A DNA stretch of 64,000 bases from Neobacillus endophyticus (GCF_013248975.1 NZ_JABRWH010000001.1:4546001-4610000); one strand, 5' to 3'; shown: positions 17,734 to 26,568, counted from the first letter of the stretch. Notes: generated by a model from the letters alone, not told the origin. Program-made: numbers and translations.

Positions 17734-17767
17734 GGTGCCTGACACCACGATAGTAGGTTCAGGCACC
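17734..17767. repeat. GGTGCCTGA palindrome, terminator-like dispersed repeat
   Basis: GGTGCCTGA at 17734-17742 pairs exactly with TCAGGCACC at 17759-17767, preceded by seven As on the plus strand, which become a T-run on the minus strand. It separates the TerC-family gene from the kinase gene and can terminate the former. Palindromes with this GGTGCCTG core are, from memory, common dispersed elements in Bacillus genomes. Confidence 0.65.
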
Positions 17768-17772
17768 AAAGT

Positions 17773-18501
17773 TTAAATTGGTTCATTTCTAGAATTTTTC
17801 TTAAACAAGTGGATAATAAAGGTTCCAAGGAAGATGGCGATGATGATACTGAAGAAAATCATTTCATCCATATGGAATCCAAAGGAGGAGACGATCATTT
17901 TAACGCCAATAATCGCAATGAGAACAAAGGCTGTTGTTTCGAATTCGGGTACTTTTTCAATGAGGGCCAGAAACAAATTGGCGACTCCGCGCATCATTAA
18001 TATGCCTAATACCCCGCCTAGGAACAATACCCATTCTTGGTTAGAGACCCCAAATGCGGCGAGGACACTATCAAAACTAAACGAAATATCCATGAGCTCT
18101 ACCGTTAGAACCGTTCTCCAAAAGCTCATTTTTTTAATATGGACTTCGTCATCATCCCCATTTTTCACAAACAAGTTTTGAAACACGATTAAAAGTAAAT
18201 AGTGACCGCAAACAATTTTAATCCAGGAAATTTTAATGAGCGATACACCTAGACCAATAACTAAAAATCGAAAAAAATAGGCACCAAAGATTCCATAAAA
18301 TAAAGCCTTCTTTCTTTGCTGCTTCGGCAGATGCTTAACCATAACTGCTAAAACCAAGGCGTTATCTGCTGATAATAATCCTTCAAGAATTATAAGTGTC
18401 CCAATAACTCCCCAGCTTGCCGGATCAGTTACAACACTTTGAAATTCTTTCAAGGAAAAAAATGTACTATAGTTATTTCCTATTTCTTGAAGAAAGTTCA
18501 T
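17773..18501 (-). CDS. TerC/YkoY-family integral membrane protein
   Basis: A 242-aa membrane protein with seven hydrophobic segments, in the TerC family (B. subtilis YceF/YkoY), which has been tied to manganese export and metallation of secreted proteins. The signature acidic motifs are visible: EGLLSADNALVLAVM in helix 1-2 and VELMDISFSFDSVLAAFGVS in mid-protein, each with membrane-embedded Asp residues that bind metal. The frame opens earlier with a TTG, but the ATG at 18501 gives the family N-terminus MNFLQEIGNNYSTFF and follows AAAGGAG by 12 bp. A palindrome separates it from the downstream kinase gene. Metal specificity is inferred from the family. Confidence 0.85.
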   Translation of the reverse strand: MNFLQEIGNNYSTFFSLKEFQSVVTDPASWGVIGTLIILEGLLSADNALVLAVMVKHLPKQQRKKALFYGIFGAYFFRFLVIGLGVSLIKISWIKIVCGHYLLLIVFQNLFVKNGDDDEVHIKKMSFWRTVLTVELMDISFSFDSVLAAFGVSNQEWVLFLGGVLGILMMRGVANLFLALIEKVPEFETTAFVLIAIIGVKMIVSSFGFHMDEMIFFSIIIAIFLGTFIIHLFKKNSRNEPI

Positions 18502-18985
18502 TAGAATAAATTTCTCCTTTATCACCAATTGGTTTACGTGATAGCAGATGACAGTTTGTCCAATCGGCTGCCAAAATGTTTTATTCTAAATGTATGATTG
18601 AGCCCTAAATTTATGTCCTATACATGGTATTTGGGTATCAGAAAAATACAAGCCTATTTCTTTATTGGATTCATTTCATTTGCCGCATGGATTTATTTAA
18701 GAATCTGAATATCTAAGAACTAGAGGAAAAATTTTCAACATATTCTTAAAGATTTATCTAATTTAATATCCTAAAATTAATACCTCGATAACTTTTTATC
18801 TCCTATTACTACGTTAATAATTATTATACTTATAAAAATATTTAAATTATTCATTCAATAGAATATAATGCTTTTCTTCACTTAACACATGACTAAATAA
18901 CTATGAATAAACTTTGTCAACTCCTATTTAAACCTTGTATTTTAGCGACTTTCGACCAAATTTTTCAAAAATAATTGAAATTTCG
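18502..18985. other. AT-rich divergent spacer, no gene seen
   Basis: Long spacer between the TerC-family gene and the amino-acid permease. I found no supported reading frame and no strong hairpin in it. The permease promoter lies at its right end, and a further 128 nt of untranslated leader follows that promoter. Confidence 0.4.
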
Positions 18986-19014
18986 TTAACAGCTTAATAG
19001 TTTATTGTTATAAT
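18986..19014 (+). promoter_or_regulatory. Sigma-A promoter of the amino-acid permease gene
   Basis: TTAACA at 18986-18991 and TATAAT at 19009-19014 are exactly 17 bp apart. Transcription would start near 19021, giving a leader of about 120 nt that contains GTAGGAGGGTG at 19051, a site resembling a ribosome binding site with no gene behind it. Confidence 0.6.
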
Positions 19015-19142
19015 GTGATATAAAATTTATTTTATTTTAAGAAAATTTTTGTAGGAGGGTGTAGCTAGATTTAAAGCTGATTATTTTAACTTCCTAGATA
19101 AACTTGCAAGATGCTTTTATTATTTCATAGGAGGGAATTGAA

Positions 19143-20546
19143 TTGTCAAAGAAAGAATTAAGCAGAGGTCTTGAAGCACGGCATATCGAGATGATTGCCT
19201 TGGGCGGCACAATTGGTGTTGGATTATTTATGGGTTCAGCCAGCACGATAAAATGGACAGGACCATCTGTTATGCTTGCTTATGCCATTGCTGGAATTTT
19301 TATATTTTTTATTATGCGATCAATGGGAGAAATGCTTTATTTAGAGCCTACTACTGGTTCATTTGCCACCTTTGCCCATAAGTACATTCATCCTTTGGCA
19401 GGTTATATGACTGCTTGGAGTTATTGGTTTCAGTGGGTTGTAGTGGGAATGGCTGAAATCACGGCTATTGGAATGTATATGAATTACTGGTTTCCGACCC
19501 TTCCTCAATGGATACCGGGGATAATCGCCATGATCATCCTAGGACTCGCTAACCTAGTTTCTGTTAAATATTATGGAGAATTTGAATTTTGGTTTGCACT
19601 CATTAAAGTGCTAACCATTGTAGTCATGATTATCGCCGGGCTCGGTCTTATATTTTTTGGATTCGGAAACCATGGCCATGCAATCGGAATCGCAAATATT
19701 TGGAAAAATGGCGGGTTTTTCACTGGCGGTTTGAAAGGATTTTTCTTTGCTCTTTCACTTGTAATAGGGGCATATCAAGGAGTGGAACTAATTGGTATCA
19801 CTGCAGGTGAAGCTAAAAATCCTACGACAACATTGAGAAAAGCGATTAATAATATCATCTGGCGTATTTTAATTTTCTATATCGGTGCAATTTTTATCAT
19901 TGTATCTGTATATCCATGGAACCAGCTAGGATCGATTGGCAGCCCATTTGTTTCGACATTTGCCAAGATTGGAATTACCGCTGCTGCTGGTATTATTAAT
20001 TTTGTCGTTATTACAGCAGCTCTATCCGGCTCCAATAGCGGAATTTATAGTTCAGGCCGGATGCTTTATACTTTGGCAATGAATGGCCAAGCACCCAAAG
20101 CTTTTGCCAAAATTTCCAAAAGCGGTGTACCGTCAAACTGTATTTACGCTACCCTACTGGGCCTTGTTATTGGCGTTATATTAAACTATTTTGGCCATAA
20201 AGGACTTTTTATCTATATTTACAGCGCAAGCGTTCTTCCAGGAATGGTACCGTGGTTTGCTTTAATTATCAGCCAGTTGAAATTCAGAAAGGAAAAGGCT
20301 TCTGAGATGGCCAGCCACCCGTTCAAAATGCCTTTTGCTCCCTTCAGCAACTATGCAACCATTGTATTTTTACTTTTAGTGCTTGTAGGAATGTGGATTA
20401 ATCCCGATACACGTGTATCACTAATTGTTGGCTTTGTGTTTCTCGCTATTGTAACCGCAAGTTTTTACATTTTTAAAATGGAAAAGCGTGTACCTTTAAA
20501 TCCAATCGCAGAAGATTCAGGGTCAGAAAAAGATGTTGCTATATAA
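19143..20546 (+). CDS. APC-superfamily amino-acid permease
   Basis: A 467-aa, 12-helix permease of the amino acid transporter family (AAT branch: AapA, ProY, RocE, YbgF). The family start [20 protein letters not shown] is present at residues 5-24, followed by GVGLFMGSA, the consensus amine-binding first helix. [14 protein letters not shown] and [19 protein letters not shown] match conserved helices 5 and 6. It imports an amino acid with protons; the specificity cannot be read from sequence. The start is TTG, placed by AGGAGGG 8 bp upstream. It is a single-gene unit with its own promoter and terminator. Confidence 0.88.
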   Translation: MSKKELSRGLEARHIEMIALGGTIGVGLFMGSASTIKWTGPSVMLAYAIAGIFIFFIMRSMGEMLYLEPTTGSFATFAHKYIHPLAGYMTAWSYWFQWVVVGMAEITAIGMYMNYWFPTLPQWIPGIIAMIILGLANLVSVKYYGEFEFWFALIKVLTIVVMIIAGLGLIFFGFGNHGHAIGIANIWKNGGFFTGGLKGFFFALSLVIGAYQGVELIGITAGEAKNPTTTLRKAINNIIWRILIFYIGAIFIIVSVYPWNQLGSIGSPFVSTFAKIGITAAAGIINFVVITAALSGSNSGIYSSGRMLYTLAMNGQAPKAFAKISKSGVPSNCIYATLLGLVIGVILNYFGHKGLFIYIYSASVLPGMVPWFALIISQLKFRKEKASEMASHPFKMPFAPFSNYATIVFLLLVLVGMWINPDTRVSLIVGFVFLAIVTASFYIFKMEKRVPLNPIAEDSGSEKDVAI

Positions 20547-20557
20547 TTGAGAAAATG

Positions 20558-20607
20558 AATGAGGATAGATTGAGAGTTTCTAAGACTAAAATCTATCCTC
20601 ATTTTTT
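20558..20607. terminator. Bidirectional terminator between permease and YfmJ-like gene
   Basis: A perfect 13-bp stem (20558-20570 with 20591-20603) followed by T-run on the plus strand, between convergent genes. Confidence 0.88.
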
Positions 20608-20628
20608 ATAAAAACATCTTTACTTTGA

Positions 20629-21651
20629 TTACTCCTCCGCTACTTTCACGAGCTGTTTTCCGATGTTATCCCCACGGAACAGTCCTAAAAAGGCTTCTAC
20701 GGTATTTTCAAAACCTTCCACTACATTTTCACGGTACTGTATTTTCCCTTCACGAACCCACTGCGATAACTGAATGATCGCTTCTTTATTATGCTCGGCA
20801 TAGTCTGAAACAATAAATCCTTTCATTAAAGAACTTGTAGTTAGAAGCTGTCCTGCTACCCTCGGGCCAAGCTCTGGTTTTTCAAGATTATATTGCGAGA
20901 TTTGTCCACAAATAATCGTTCTGGATTGGAAATTAATTCTCGACATGACGGCATCACTTACCGCCCCTCCAACATTGTCAAAATACACATCTACACCGTT
21001 AGGACATACCTCCTTCAATGCTTGACGAAGATTTTCAGTTGTTTTATAGTTAATTGCAGCATCAAAACCTAATTCATCCGTTAAAAATGCACATTTGTCA
21101 TCTCCACCGGCAATCCCGACAACCCGGCAGCCTTTTAGTTTGGCAATTTGACCAACGACAGTTCCAACAGCACCGGAAGCGCCGGATACGACTACCGTTT
21201 CTCCTTCCTTTGGCTGTCCTATGTACATAAGGCCAAAATATCCTGTTAATCCAGGCATTCCCAATACATGCAGTGCTGTAGCAACAGGACCCCATTCAGG
21301 GTTAATCTTTCGAACTCCCTTTCCATCCGTCACATTGTATTCAGCCCAATTGAGTATCCCTTCGACATACTGTCCCTCTTGAAATCTATCGTTTTTAGAT
21401 TCTATTATTTTTCCTACAATACCGCCTTTAAAAGGTTCTCCCACCTTGTATGGCTCTGCATAGGATTTAGCATCTGACATTCTGCCCCGCATATAAGGAT
21501 CGACTGACAGATAAAGTGAGCGGATTAATACGTCCCCTTCATTCAAAACAGGTAGATTCTCCTCCCTAATTTCAAAGTTGCTTTCGTCTGGCATCCCTTT
21601 AGGCCTGGCTTTAAAATATATGACACGGTTTGTCAATTCGAACACTCCCAT
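20629..21651 (-). CDS. yfmJ: NADP-dependent zinc-free medium-chain oxidoreductase (YfmJ/CurA type)
   Basis: A 340-aa member of the medium-chain reductase superfamily without the structural zinc site, of the leukotriene B4 12-hydroxydehydrogenase/CurA/YfmJ group, which reduce the double bond of enones with NADPH. Landmarks: LYLSVDPYMRGRMSD (about 46-60), the Rossmann motif VVSGASGAVGTVVGQIAKLK (about 153-172), and DVYFDNVGGAVSDAVM. Its length matches B. subtilis YfmJ (339 aa). The start codon (ATG or the second Met region) is set by an AAGTAGATGG stretch and is not critical. It is a single gene. Confidence 0.86.
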   Translation of the reverse strand: MGVFELTNRVIYFKARPKGMPDESNFEIREENLPVLNEGDVLIRSLYLSVDPYMRGRMSDAKSYAEPYKVGEPFKGGIVGKIIESKNDRFQEGQYVEGILNWAEYNVTDGKGVRKINPEWGPVATALHVLGMPGLTGYFGLMYIGQPKEGETVVVSGASGAVGTVVGQIAKLKGCRVVGIAGGDDKCAFLTDELGFDAAINYKTTENLRQALKEVCPNGVDVYFDNVGGAVSDAVMSRINFQSRTIICGQISQYNLEKPELGPRVAGQLLTTSSLMKGFIVSDYAEHNKEAIIQLSQWVREGKIQYRENVVEGFENTVEAFLGLFRGDNIGKQLVKVAEE

Positions 21652-21766
21652 CTACTTTTCTCCTTGCTACAACATTAGTTGTCCCTTACATGTTCTACTT
21701 TGTAAGCGTTTATCCCTGCTTGGATCCTCAACTATTCTAATTCAAAAGTAAGGATTTATTAATTTT

Positions 21767-21809
21767 TAGTCTCTACACTGAAATTACTGTTATTTCAGTG
21801 TAGAGACTA
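21767..21809. repeat. Perfect 18-bp inverted repeat upstream of the YfmJ-like gene
   Basis: TAGTCTCTACACTGAAAT (21767-21784) pairs exactly with 21792-21809 around a 7-nt loop, with a T-run only on the plus-strand side. No plus-strand gene ends here. It lies 116 bp upstream of the YfmJ-like start and 79 bp downstream of the S53 stop, so it could be a barrier terminator or a regulatory hairpin. Confidence 0.6.
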
Positions 21810-21824
21810 ATTTTTACTCACAAG

Positions 21825-21870
21825 AAAAAACCTGCAGCCTCCCACCAAATGGGATGTTACTGCAAGTTTT
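21825..21870 (-). terminator. Terminator of the S53 peptidase gene
   Basis: On the minus strand the arms 21870-21850 and 21844-21827 pair with a few G-U or mismatched positions and are followed by six Ts. It starts 18 bp past the stop codon. Confidence 0.75.
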
Positions 21871-21887
21871 CTATGATCAACCATATA

Positions 21888-23045
21888 CTATTTTGCCGAA
21901 ACCAATGCTGGTATTAAGGCATCCGCTTTAGGCGACCCCACACCAGTTACTAAATCAAATCCTGACTGTGAGGTATATCCTCCATTGCTACCCGTTAGAA
22001 CATCATGATAATTATTTACATATCCTGTGGAGTTGGTGGAACCTGCGATCGAATAAAGCTGAGATATAGCGCTTTGACTAGTCAACGGGGTTGTGCGCCC
22101 TTGGTCTGCCAGCGCGATCAGTGCTGCCCAGCATGGTGATCCAAAGCTAGTTCCCCCTACCTGATACCAGCCCTTTTGGCCGTTGTATAGCGTGCTATCG
22201 TATACGGCAACACCGGTATTTGGATCTGCGTCCCATGAAACATCGGGGTTTCCTCTGTGGTTTCCGACAACATTTTGCCAAAGATCCTCGTAGTTTGGTC
22301 TTACCTCATATGTGCTTGTTCCCCCTCCCGATCCTGACCATCCAGCCTCAGAAATATAAGATCCTGTTGAATCTAATTGAAGGTTGGTTCCTCCTACTGA
22401 AAGGACATTTGGAGAGGAGGCCGGCCAAGAAACCCCTGAACCATTGTCACCAGAAGAGGCCACATATACTGTACCAGTATGTTGGAAATGGGGGTCATAA
22501 CTCGCTTCACCCGTGAATTCTGATCCTCCCCAGCTGTTTGAAACGACTTGCACACCTTTAGATGTTGCATAATCTACAGCTGATAGCAAATTCGTAATCG
22601 AAGCTGATTTTGCCACCACCAACAGAATTTTGGCTTTAGGAGCAATGGCATGGACCCACTCGACATCAAGAGCCGTTTCAAGCGCCCAGCCTCCATCTGT
22701 TTTGCTTGGTTTCCCATTTGGATAAGCAATGGTTAAGGCTGCTTGTGGAAGTCCAAACTGGTTGTTAAACACTTGAAGATCATTTTGAATGGTCGGGCTG
22801 CCAAAAGCATCTACAATAGCAATGGTTTGCCCACTGCCATCTGCAGATACTTTATCCAATCCATATGCCTTTTTAATCTTTGCAGGTGTATACCCGTTTT
22901 GATAGGTTGGAGTAGCATTGTTATTTTTCATATGAATGGGCGGATGGGCATCACCTAGCGGCCGCTGTGCAGAAAAACCGGTTAATGATAAAAATATGAC
23001 AGAGATGATAACAACGAAAGAAAGATTTCGGACCATTTTTTTCAA
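21888..23045 (-). CDS. Secreted S53 (sedolisin-like) serine-carboxyl peptidase
   Basis: A 385-aa exported peptidase. A signal peptide covers residues 1-26 (two Lys/Arg, long hydrophobic core, cleavage likely after FSA). The sedolisin catalytic set is Glu123 and Asp127 in ALETALDVEW, oxyanion Asp200 in ASSGDNG, and nucleophile Ser300 in GGTSFGSP; the calcium site is YHDVLTGSNGG near 346-356 with GVGSP near 368-372. Sedolisins normally carry a prodomain of about 180 aa before the YTP-type mature start; here only about 25 residues separate the signal peptide from GYTPAKIKKAYGL, so the prodomain is missing. AAGGGGGAG lies ahead of the ATG. It should degrade proteins outside the cell, perhaps in acidic conditions. 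Confidence 0.88.
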   Translation of the reverse strand: MKKMVRNLSFVVIISVIFLSLTGFSAQRPLGDAHPPIHMKNNNATPTYQNGYTPAKIKKAYGLDKVSADGSGQTIAIVDAFGSPTIQNDLQVFNNQFGLPQAALTIAYPNGKPSKTDGGWALETALDVEWVHAIAPKAKILLVVAKSASITNLLSAVDYATSKGVQVVSNSWGGSEFTGEASYDPHFQHTGTVYVASSGDNGSGVSWPASSPNVLSVGGTNLQLDSTGSYISEAGWSGSGGGTSTYEVRPNYEDLWQNVVGNHRGNPDVSWDADPNTGVAVYDSTLYNGQKGWYQVGGTSFGSPCWAALIALADQGRTTPLTSQSAISQLYSIAGSTNSTGYVNNYHDVLTGSNGGYTSQSGFDLVTGVGSPKADALIPALVSAK

Positions 23046-23239
23046 AATCGGACTCCCCCTTTTGCATGTAATCCCTATATTTTATTTTCACCGATTTGAA
23101 AAAAGCCCAAAAATACTTGAAGCAAAAGCCCTAAAATAGGAAAATATGATCCGTTGAATCAGGAGAAAAACCGTTACTAAAATATAAAAGACTATTTGAC
23201 ACATATGATGGGATAATTTTTCAAGAATTTATTCATTCT

Positions 23240-23263
23240 ATAAAGGGATGCGAATCCCTTTAT
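23240..23263. repeat. Small perfect hairpin with GNRA loop
   Basis: ATAAAGGGAT (23240-23249) and its complement (23254-23263) flank a GCGA tetraloop. It lies 58 bp upstream of a 46-aa gene and could sit in that gene's leader; no T-run follows. Confidence 0.5.
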
Positions 23264-23321
23264 GAAAAAGCAGCTATTAAGGTGAATGGGTTTGATTACA
23301 TACGCAGAAAGGAGAGGGATC

Positions 23322-23462
23322 ATGACGAACCGTAATGATAACAGGAAACAGCCGCACACTGGCGGCAATAACAACAGGAACAATGACACAGAATTTGGAA
23401 GCGAATCAGCTTTAAGTAAAAAAGCAAGGAAGAAAGCAGCAAGAGAAAGTAGAAATAGTTAA
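23322..23462 (+). CDS. Small basic Asn-rich 46-aa protein, spore-protein-like
   Basis: Read by hand: ATG 23322 preceded by AAAGGAGAGGG and followed by a strong terminator directly after the stop. The product is 46 aa, highly hydrophilic, with Asn/Arg-rich N-terminal half (MTNRNDNRKQ, GGNNNRNND) and a basic helix at the end (ALSKKARKKAARESRNS). The composition recalls small Bacillus spore or sporulation proteins, but I cannot place it in a named family. Expression signals are good, so I consider it a real gene. Confidence 0.7.
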   Translation: MTNRNDNRKQPHTGGNNNRNNDTEFGSESALSKKARKKAARESRNS

Positions 23463-23467
23463 AAAGA

Positions 23468-23507
23468 AAATGGATAGCCTTTTGTTAATAAAAAGGGCTA
23501 TCCATTT
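23468..23507. terminator. Bidirectional terminator
   Basis: AAATGGATAGCC (23468-23479) pairs with 23496-23507, with the loop partly paired by T4/A4. It serves the 46-aa gene and the convergent minus-strand membrane gene. Confidence 0.87.
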
Positions 23508-23511
23508 CCTT

Positions 23512-23994
23512 TTAGAAAAACGATCTCATTCGAGTTGGTCTTCCAATAAATACTTGGAAAACATACAGAATGATGGATGAACCGAATGAAAGAAAGAATA
23601 TATAGATCGGTTTAAAATGAACAAATTTAAATACCTTGAAGTAAGGGAATAATTTTTTCAAGCTAAAGGCAAGGAGCGAATCCATGATCAAGTTTGTGAA
23701 TAGGTACCGGCCCAACTTTCCGAAAGTAAGATGAAAAATCCACAACGTACCAGCTACATATGGACCTAGAAGAAAACAAAATTCATGCAATGTCCTGATC
23801 TTAAATCCGCCTTTGTTGGTCCACCACTTAAATGCTATTGCCAAAGCATCAGTCATAAGTACTAAATATCCAGAAAGGATCGTAACCGGCAAATATTTTC
23901 TAACTGATTCTTTCGGATAAAAAATCAAACTTGCCCATGATAAAACCATCACTAAAAGAGTAAAAATACTGGATGATCTATATTTTGCAGCCAA
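23512..23994 (-). CDS. Five-helix membrane protein, probably CBO0543 family
   Basis: About 160 aa with four to five hydrophobic helices and conserved-looking aromatic/charged loops (HEFCFLLGPYVAGTLWIFHL and NLIMDSLLAFSLKKLFPYF). This pattern matches the CBO0543 family of Bacillus/Clostridium membrane proteins of unknown function. The frame is open from an ATG at 24039, but AAAAGGGGGG sits 7 bp before the TTG at 23994, so I use that start (LAAKYRSSSIFTLLVMVL). Single-gene unit. Confidence 0.65.
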   Translation of the reverse strand: MAAKYRSSSIFTLLVMVLSWASLIFYPKESVRKYLPVTILSGYLVLMTDALAIAFKWWTNKGGFKIRTLHEFCFLLGPYVAGTLWIFHLTFGKLGRYLFTNLIMDSLLAFSLKKLFPYFKVFKFVHFKPIYIFFLSFGSSIILYVFQVFIGRPTRMRSFF

Positions 23995-24078
23995 ATAAAT
24001 CCCCCCTTTTATCCCTATTCTTTGAACCAGTACTAACATTTATACAAAATGTGGGGGCCAGCCTTTTTGTTAAAAAGA

Positions 24079-24113
24079 TAAAAAAGCATCACCCGATATT
24101 TTGGAGTGATGCT
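24079..24113 (-). terminator. Terminator of the cid-type operon
   Basis: Arms 24085-24092 (AGCATCAC) and 24106-24113, followed on the minus strand by a T6 run; the stem overlaps the last bases of the LrgB-family gene. Confidence 0.8.
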
Positions 24114-24807
24114 AAAATATACGATGTATATTCATTAAATGAGGAATCAGCAAGACCCCCCACAATAGGGTGATCCATGCGGCGAAAATCATAGCCAATG
24201 ATGAGAAGGTTGCTTCCTGTTTCCCGTATTCCAATGCTTTATTCGTACCAACACCATGCGCCCCCATTCCTAAAGCAAGGCCTCGGGCAATTGGTGTTTT
24301 AATAGACAGACATTTCATGACGCTCGGACCTACTACTCCTCCAATAATCCCCGTCAAAATCACGAATACAGTTGTCAATGTTGGAAGACCGCCAATTTCC
24401 TTCGATACTTCAATCGCAATCGGAGTAGTAATCGATCTTGGAAGAATGGAAATGATGAAATCAGACTGCAAATGAAATAATTTTGATAAAACAAAAGTCG
24501 AAAAAATGGCCACAAGCGTTCCTGTTGTAATACTGATGATAATGGTTCCAATGTATTTTTTGACAATCGGAAGATTTCTATAAATAGGAACCGCAAATGC
24601 AACCGTAGCAGGTCCCAGTAAATAGGTCAGACATTTCGAATCATTCATATATTGATTGGCAGACACATGTGTGAATGAAATTAAGACAATCAAAAGAATC
24701 GGCGCTAGCAGCAGTGGATGAAATAATGGAATGGCCCATTTTGTATAAGTTTTTTTAGAAAAGCGATAAATTAGATAGGTAGCGATTGTAAATAATATCA
24801 ACATCAA
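24112..24807 (-). CDS. cidB: LrgB/CidB-family membrane protein
   Basis: A 231-aa membrane protein with seven hydrophobic segments, in the LrgB/CidB/YwbG family that works with CidA-type holin-like proteins and has been tied to murein hydrolase control and pyruvate uptake. Family landmarks are YLLGPATVAFAVPIYRNLP, LPRSITTPIAIEVSKEIGG and RGLALGMGAHGVGTNKALEY. Its ATG overlaps the stop of the CidA-type gene (ATGA, 24804-24807), so the pair is translationally coupled. The upstream LysR-type gene makes this the cidR-cidA-cidB (ywbI-ywbH-ywbG) arrangement. A second LrgA/LrgB pair lies at 32.7-33.7 kb. Confidence 0.85.
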   Translation of the reverse strand: MMLILFTIATYLIYRFSKKTYTKWAIPLFHPLLLAPILLIVLISFTHVSANQYMNDSKCLTYLLGPATVAFAVPIYRNLPIVKKYIGTIIISITTGTLVAIFSTFVLSKLFHLQSDFIISILPRSITTPIAIEVSKEIGGLPTLTTVFVILTGIIGGVVGPSVMKCLSIKTPIARGLALGMGAHGVGTNKALEYGKQEATFSSLAMIFAAWITLLWGVLLIPHLMNIHRIF

Positions 24808-25172
24808 TGCTGCTCACTCCCTTTTCTGCCTGTTATTTTTTCAGCCGTCAATGCCGTCATTCCCATTACAATAATCGTACTAACTGCAATTAAAACAATG
24901 ATTTCCGCTCCCTGCATACTAATGATTTGCTGATAATTCACGATTCCAACAGCAGATGGGACAAAGAACAACAACAACTCAGCCATCAGCCAGGCTGCAC
25001 CTTTTTCCACCCACTCCAGTTTAATGATTTTAAAGCACAATGCCAAAAATAACAGGCACAATCCAAACATAGAAGCTGGGATTGGAAGTGGAATAAAATG
25101 TTTCACTAACATTCCAAGAAATAGAAAAATATTTAAAATACCTACTTGTAAAATGATCACTCCTAGTTTCAT
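24804..25172 (-). CDS. cidA: CidA/LrgA-family holin-like protein
   Basis: A 122-aa protein with four hydrophobic helices, in the CidA/LrgA (YwbH) family. Landmarks: PLPIPASMFGLCLLFLALCF and LLLFFVPSAVGIVNY, the family's helix 2 and helix 3 signatures. The frame is open 21 codons further upstream, but AAGGAAGGG lies just ahead of the ATG at 25172 and the N-terminus MKLGVIILQVGILNIFLFLG fits the family. It overlaps cidB by 4 bp and lies 103 bp downstream of the LysR-type regulator on the same strand. Expected role: membrane component regulating autolysis or pyruvate transport. Confidence 0.84.
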   Translation of the reverse strand: MKLGVIILQVGILNIFLFLGMLVKHFIPLPIPASMFGLCLLFLALCFKIIKLEWVEKGAAWLMAELLLFFVPSAVGIVNYQQIISMQGAEIIVLIAVSTIIVMGMTALTAEKITGRKGSEQH

Positions 25173-25275
25173 CGTAAAACCCTTCCTTTTCGTTCCCAGA
25201 TTAACTAAGAGTAATGTTACGACGATTTTTGTCATTCGTAAAATACATATTCAGAATATATTTCATAACTAAAAG

Positions 25276-26157
25276 TTATAATGGTTCTTTTAAAATAAAG
25301 TCAATAAACGTTTTGCCGGCATTGGATATATATCGGTCTTTTTTCGTGATCACGGCCAGCCTCCACATGATGGTCGGTTTCAAGCTAATGATTTCAATAT
25401 CTTTGGCAAACAGCCGATTGCAAATGGACTGCGGTAAAATTGTCAAGCCTAAATTGGCGGCTACCATCTCTGACATCAAGTCCCACTGCGAGCTTTTGAA
25501 CAAAATCTGTGGTTCAAAACCAGCCGTTATAAAGAAATGATTCCTAATAATCTGATTCAAGGCAAATTCTTCATGATAAAAAATGAATTCCTCGTCTTTT
25601 AAATCCTTCACATTCACTTCTTTTCGACCTGCAAACGAATGATTTTTGTGGACAAGCAGCTTCATTTCCTCCTCTACAATGGGATATACTTTGAAAATCT
25701 GCTCATCTAACGGCAGTACTGCCACGCCCAGTTCAAATTCCCCTTCCTCCACACTTTTCACCACTCTAGCACCGCCATATTCGGTAATATTTAATTCAAT
25801 ATTTGGAAAAGCGCGATGAAATTTCGCCATCACTCTTGGAAAAAATAAACTCCCAATAAATGGCGGCAGTCCGATGTTGATCTGCCCTCTGGTGAGATTT
25901 GTCATATCATTTAAAGACAGTTTCATTTCATCCAAAAGGCCCATCATCTTAAGACCGTATTCATGAACTACCTTTCCTGCATCTGTCAGGTTACTTGTTT
26001 TATTCGTTCGAATGATTAGAGTCATGCCAAGTTCTTCTTCCAACGACATAATGGCCTTACTTAAAGCCGGCTGGGAAATATGAAGATGTTCAGCCGCTTT
26101 TGTAATACTTTTATGTTTGGCTGCTTCCATAAAAAACGCCAGTTGCCTCAATTCCAA
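25276..26157 (-). CDS. cidR: LysR-family regulator, CidR-like
   Basis: A 293-aa LysR-type regulator: winged helix-turn-helix at residues 1-60 (ELRQLAFFMEAAKHKSITKA, then LHISQPALSKAIMSLEEELG) and a two-subdomain effector-binding region from about 90 to 290 (starting RGQINIGLPPFIGSLFFPRV). CidR proteins activate cidAB during overflow metabolism in response to acetate or pyruvate. The location directly upstream of cidA-cidB on the same strand supports this. A GTG at 26166 is in frame, but it falls inside the AGGGGG ribosome binding site, so I place the start at TTG 26157. Its own promoter lies in the repeat-containing spacer upstream. Confidence 0.85.
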   Translation of the reverse strand: MELRQLAFFMEAAKHKSITKAAEHLHISQPALSKAIMSLEEELGMTLIIRTNKTSNLTDAGKVVHEYGLKMMGLLDEMKLSLNDMTNLTRGQINIGLPPFIGSLFFPRVMAKFHRAFPNIELNITEYGGARVVKSVEEGEFELGVAVLPLDEQIFKVYPIVEEEMKLLVHKNHSFAGRKEVNVKDLKDEEFIFYHEEFALNQIIRNHFFITAGFEPQILFKSSQWDLMSEMVAANLGLTILPQSICNRLFAKDIEIISLKPTIMWRLAVITKKDRYISNAGKTFIDFILKEPL

Positions 26158-26294
26158 AATAGGCACCCCCTCATTTGAATACAGTTTATTTTACTATTAC
26201 CGAATAATAAATGGAATCTAGGTCAATTGTTTTTAACTAAAATGCTATGTTATTATTCATTGTTGATTTTCGTGTAGGTAAGAGCATTTATAGG

Positions 26295-26471
26295 CGGAGA
26301 ATTTCCGACTAATGTATATAGAGGAAGTATAAGCAGCAGATAAAAGCGGAGATATTCCGGTTAACTGCTTTAAATAAGACAAAATCCAAAGATATAGATA
26401 ATATAGAAGGAAAAACTTCCTTTATTTTTAAGGAAATAGGGGTATTTCACAATTTAATCGGAATTTTACCG
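26295..26471. repeat. Array of short palindromes with ~52-bp period
   Basis: The spacer from 26158 to 26568 has no gene. It holds CGGAGAATTTCCG (26295-26307) and CGGAGATATTCCG (26347-26359), exactly 52 bp apart, then related palindromes GGAAAAACTTCC (26409-26420) and CGGAATTTTACCG (26459-26471). The same 52-bp spacing recurs in a different sequence at 43.8-44.0 kb. Confidence 0.55.
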
Positions 26472-26527
26472 TTTATTTTTCAAACACAGTGAAATTAACA
26501 TTCAGCTATAACAGTGCAAACTAAAAA

Positions 26528-26563
26528 ATAGAGGCCGAAACCTTTTGAGATTTCGACCTCTAT
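26528..26563 (-). terminator. Terminator of the YjjG-like HAD gene
   Basis: ATAGAGGCCGAAA (26528-26540) pairs with 26551-26563 (one G-U), followed on the minus strand by a T-run (ctattttttag). Confidence 0.85.
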
Positions 26564-26568
26564 CCAGT

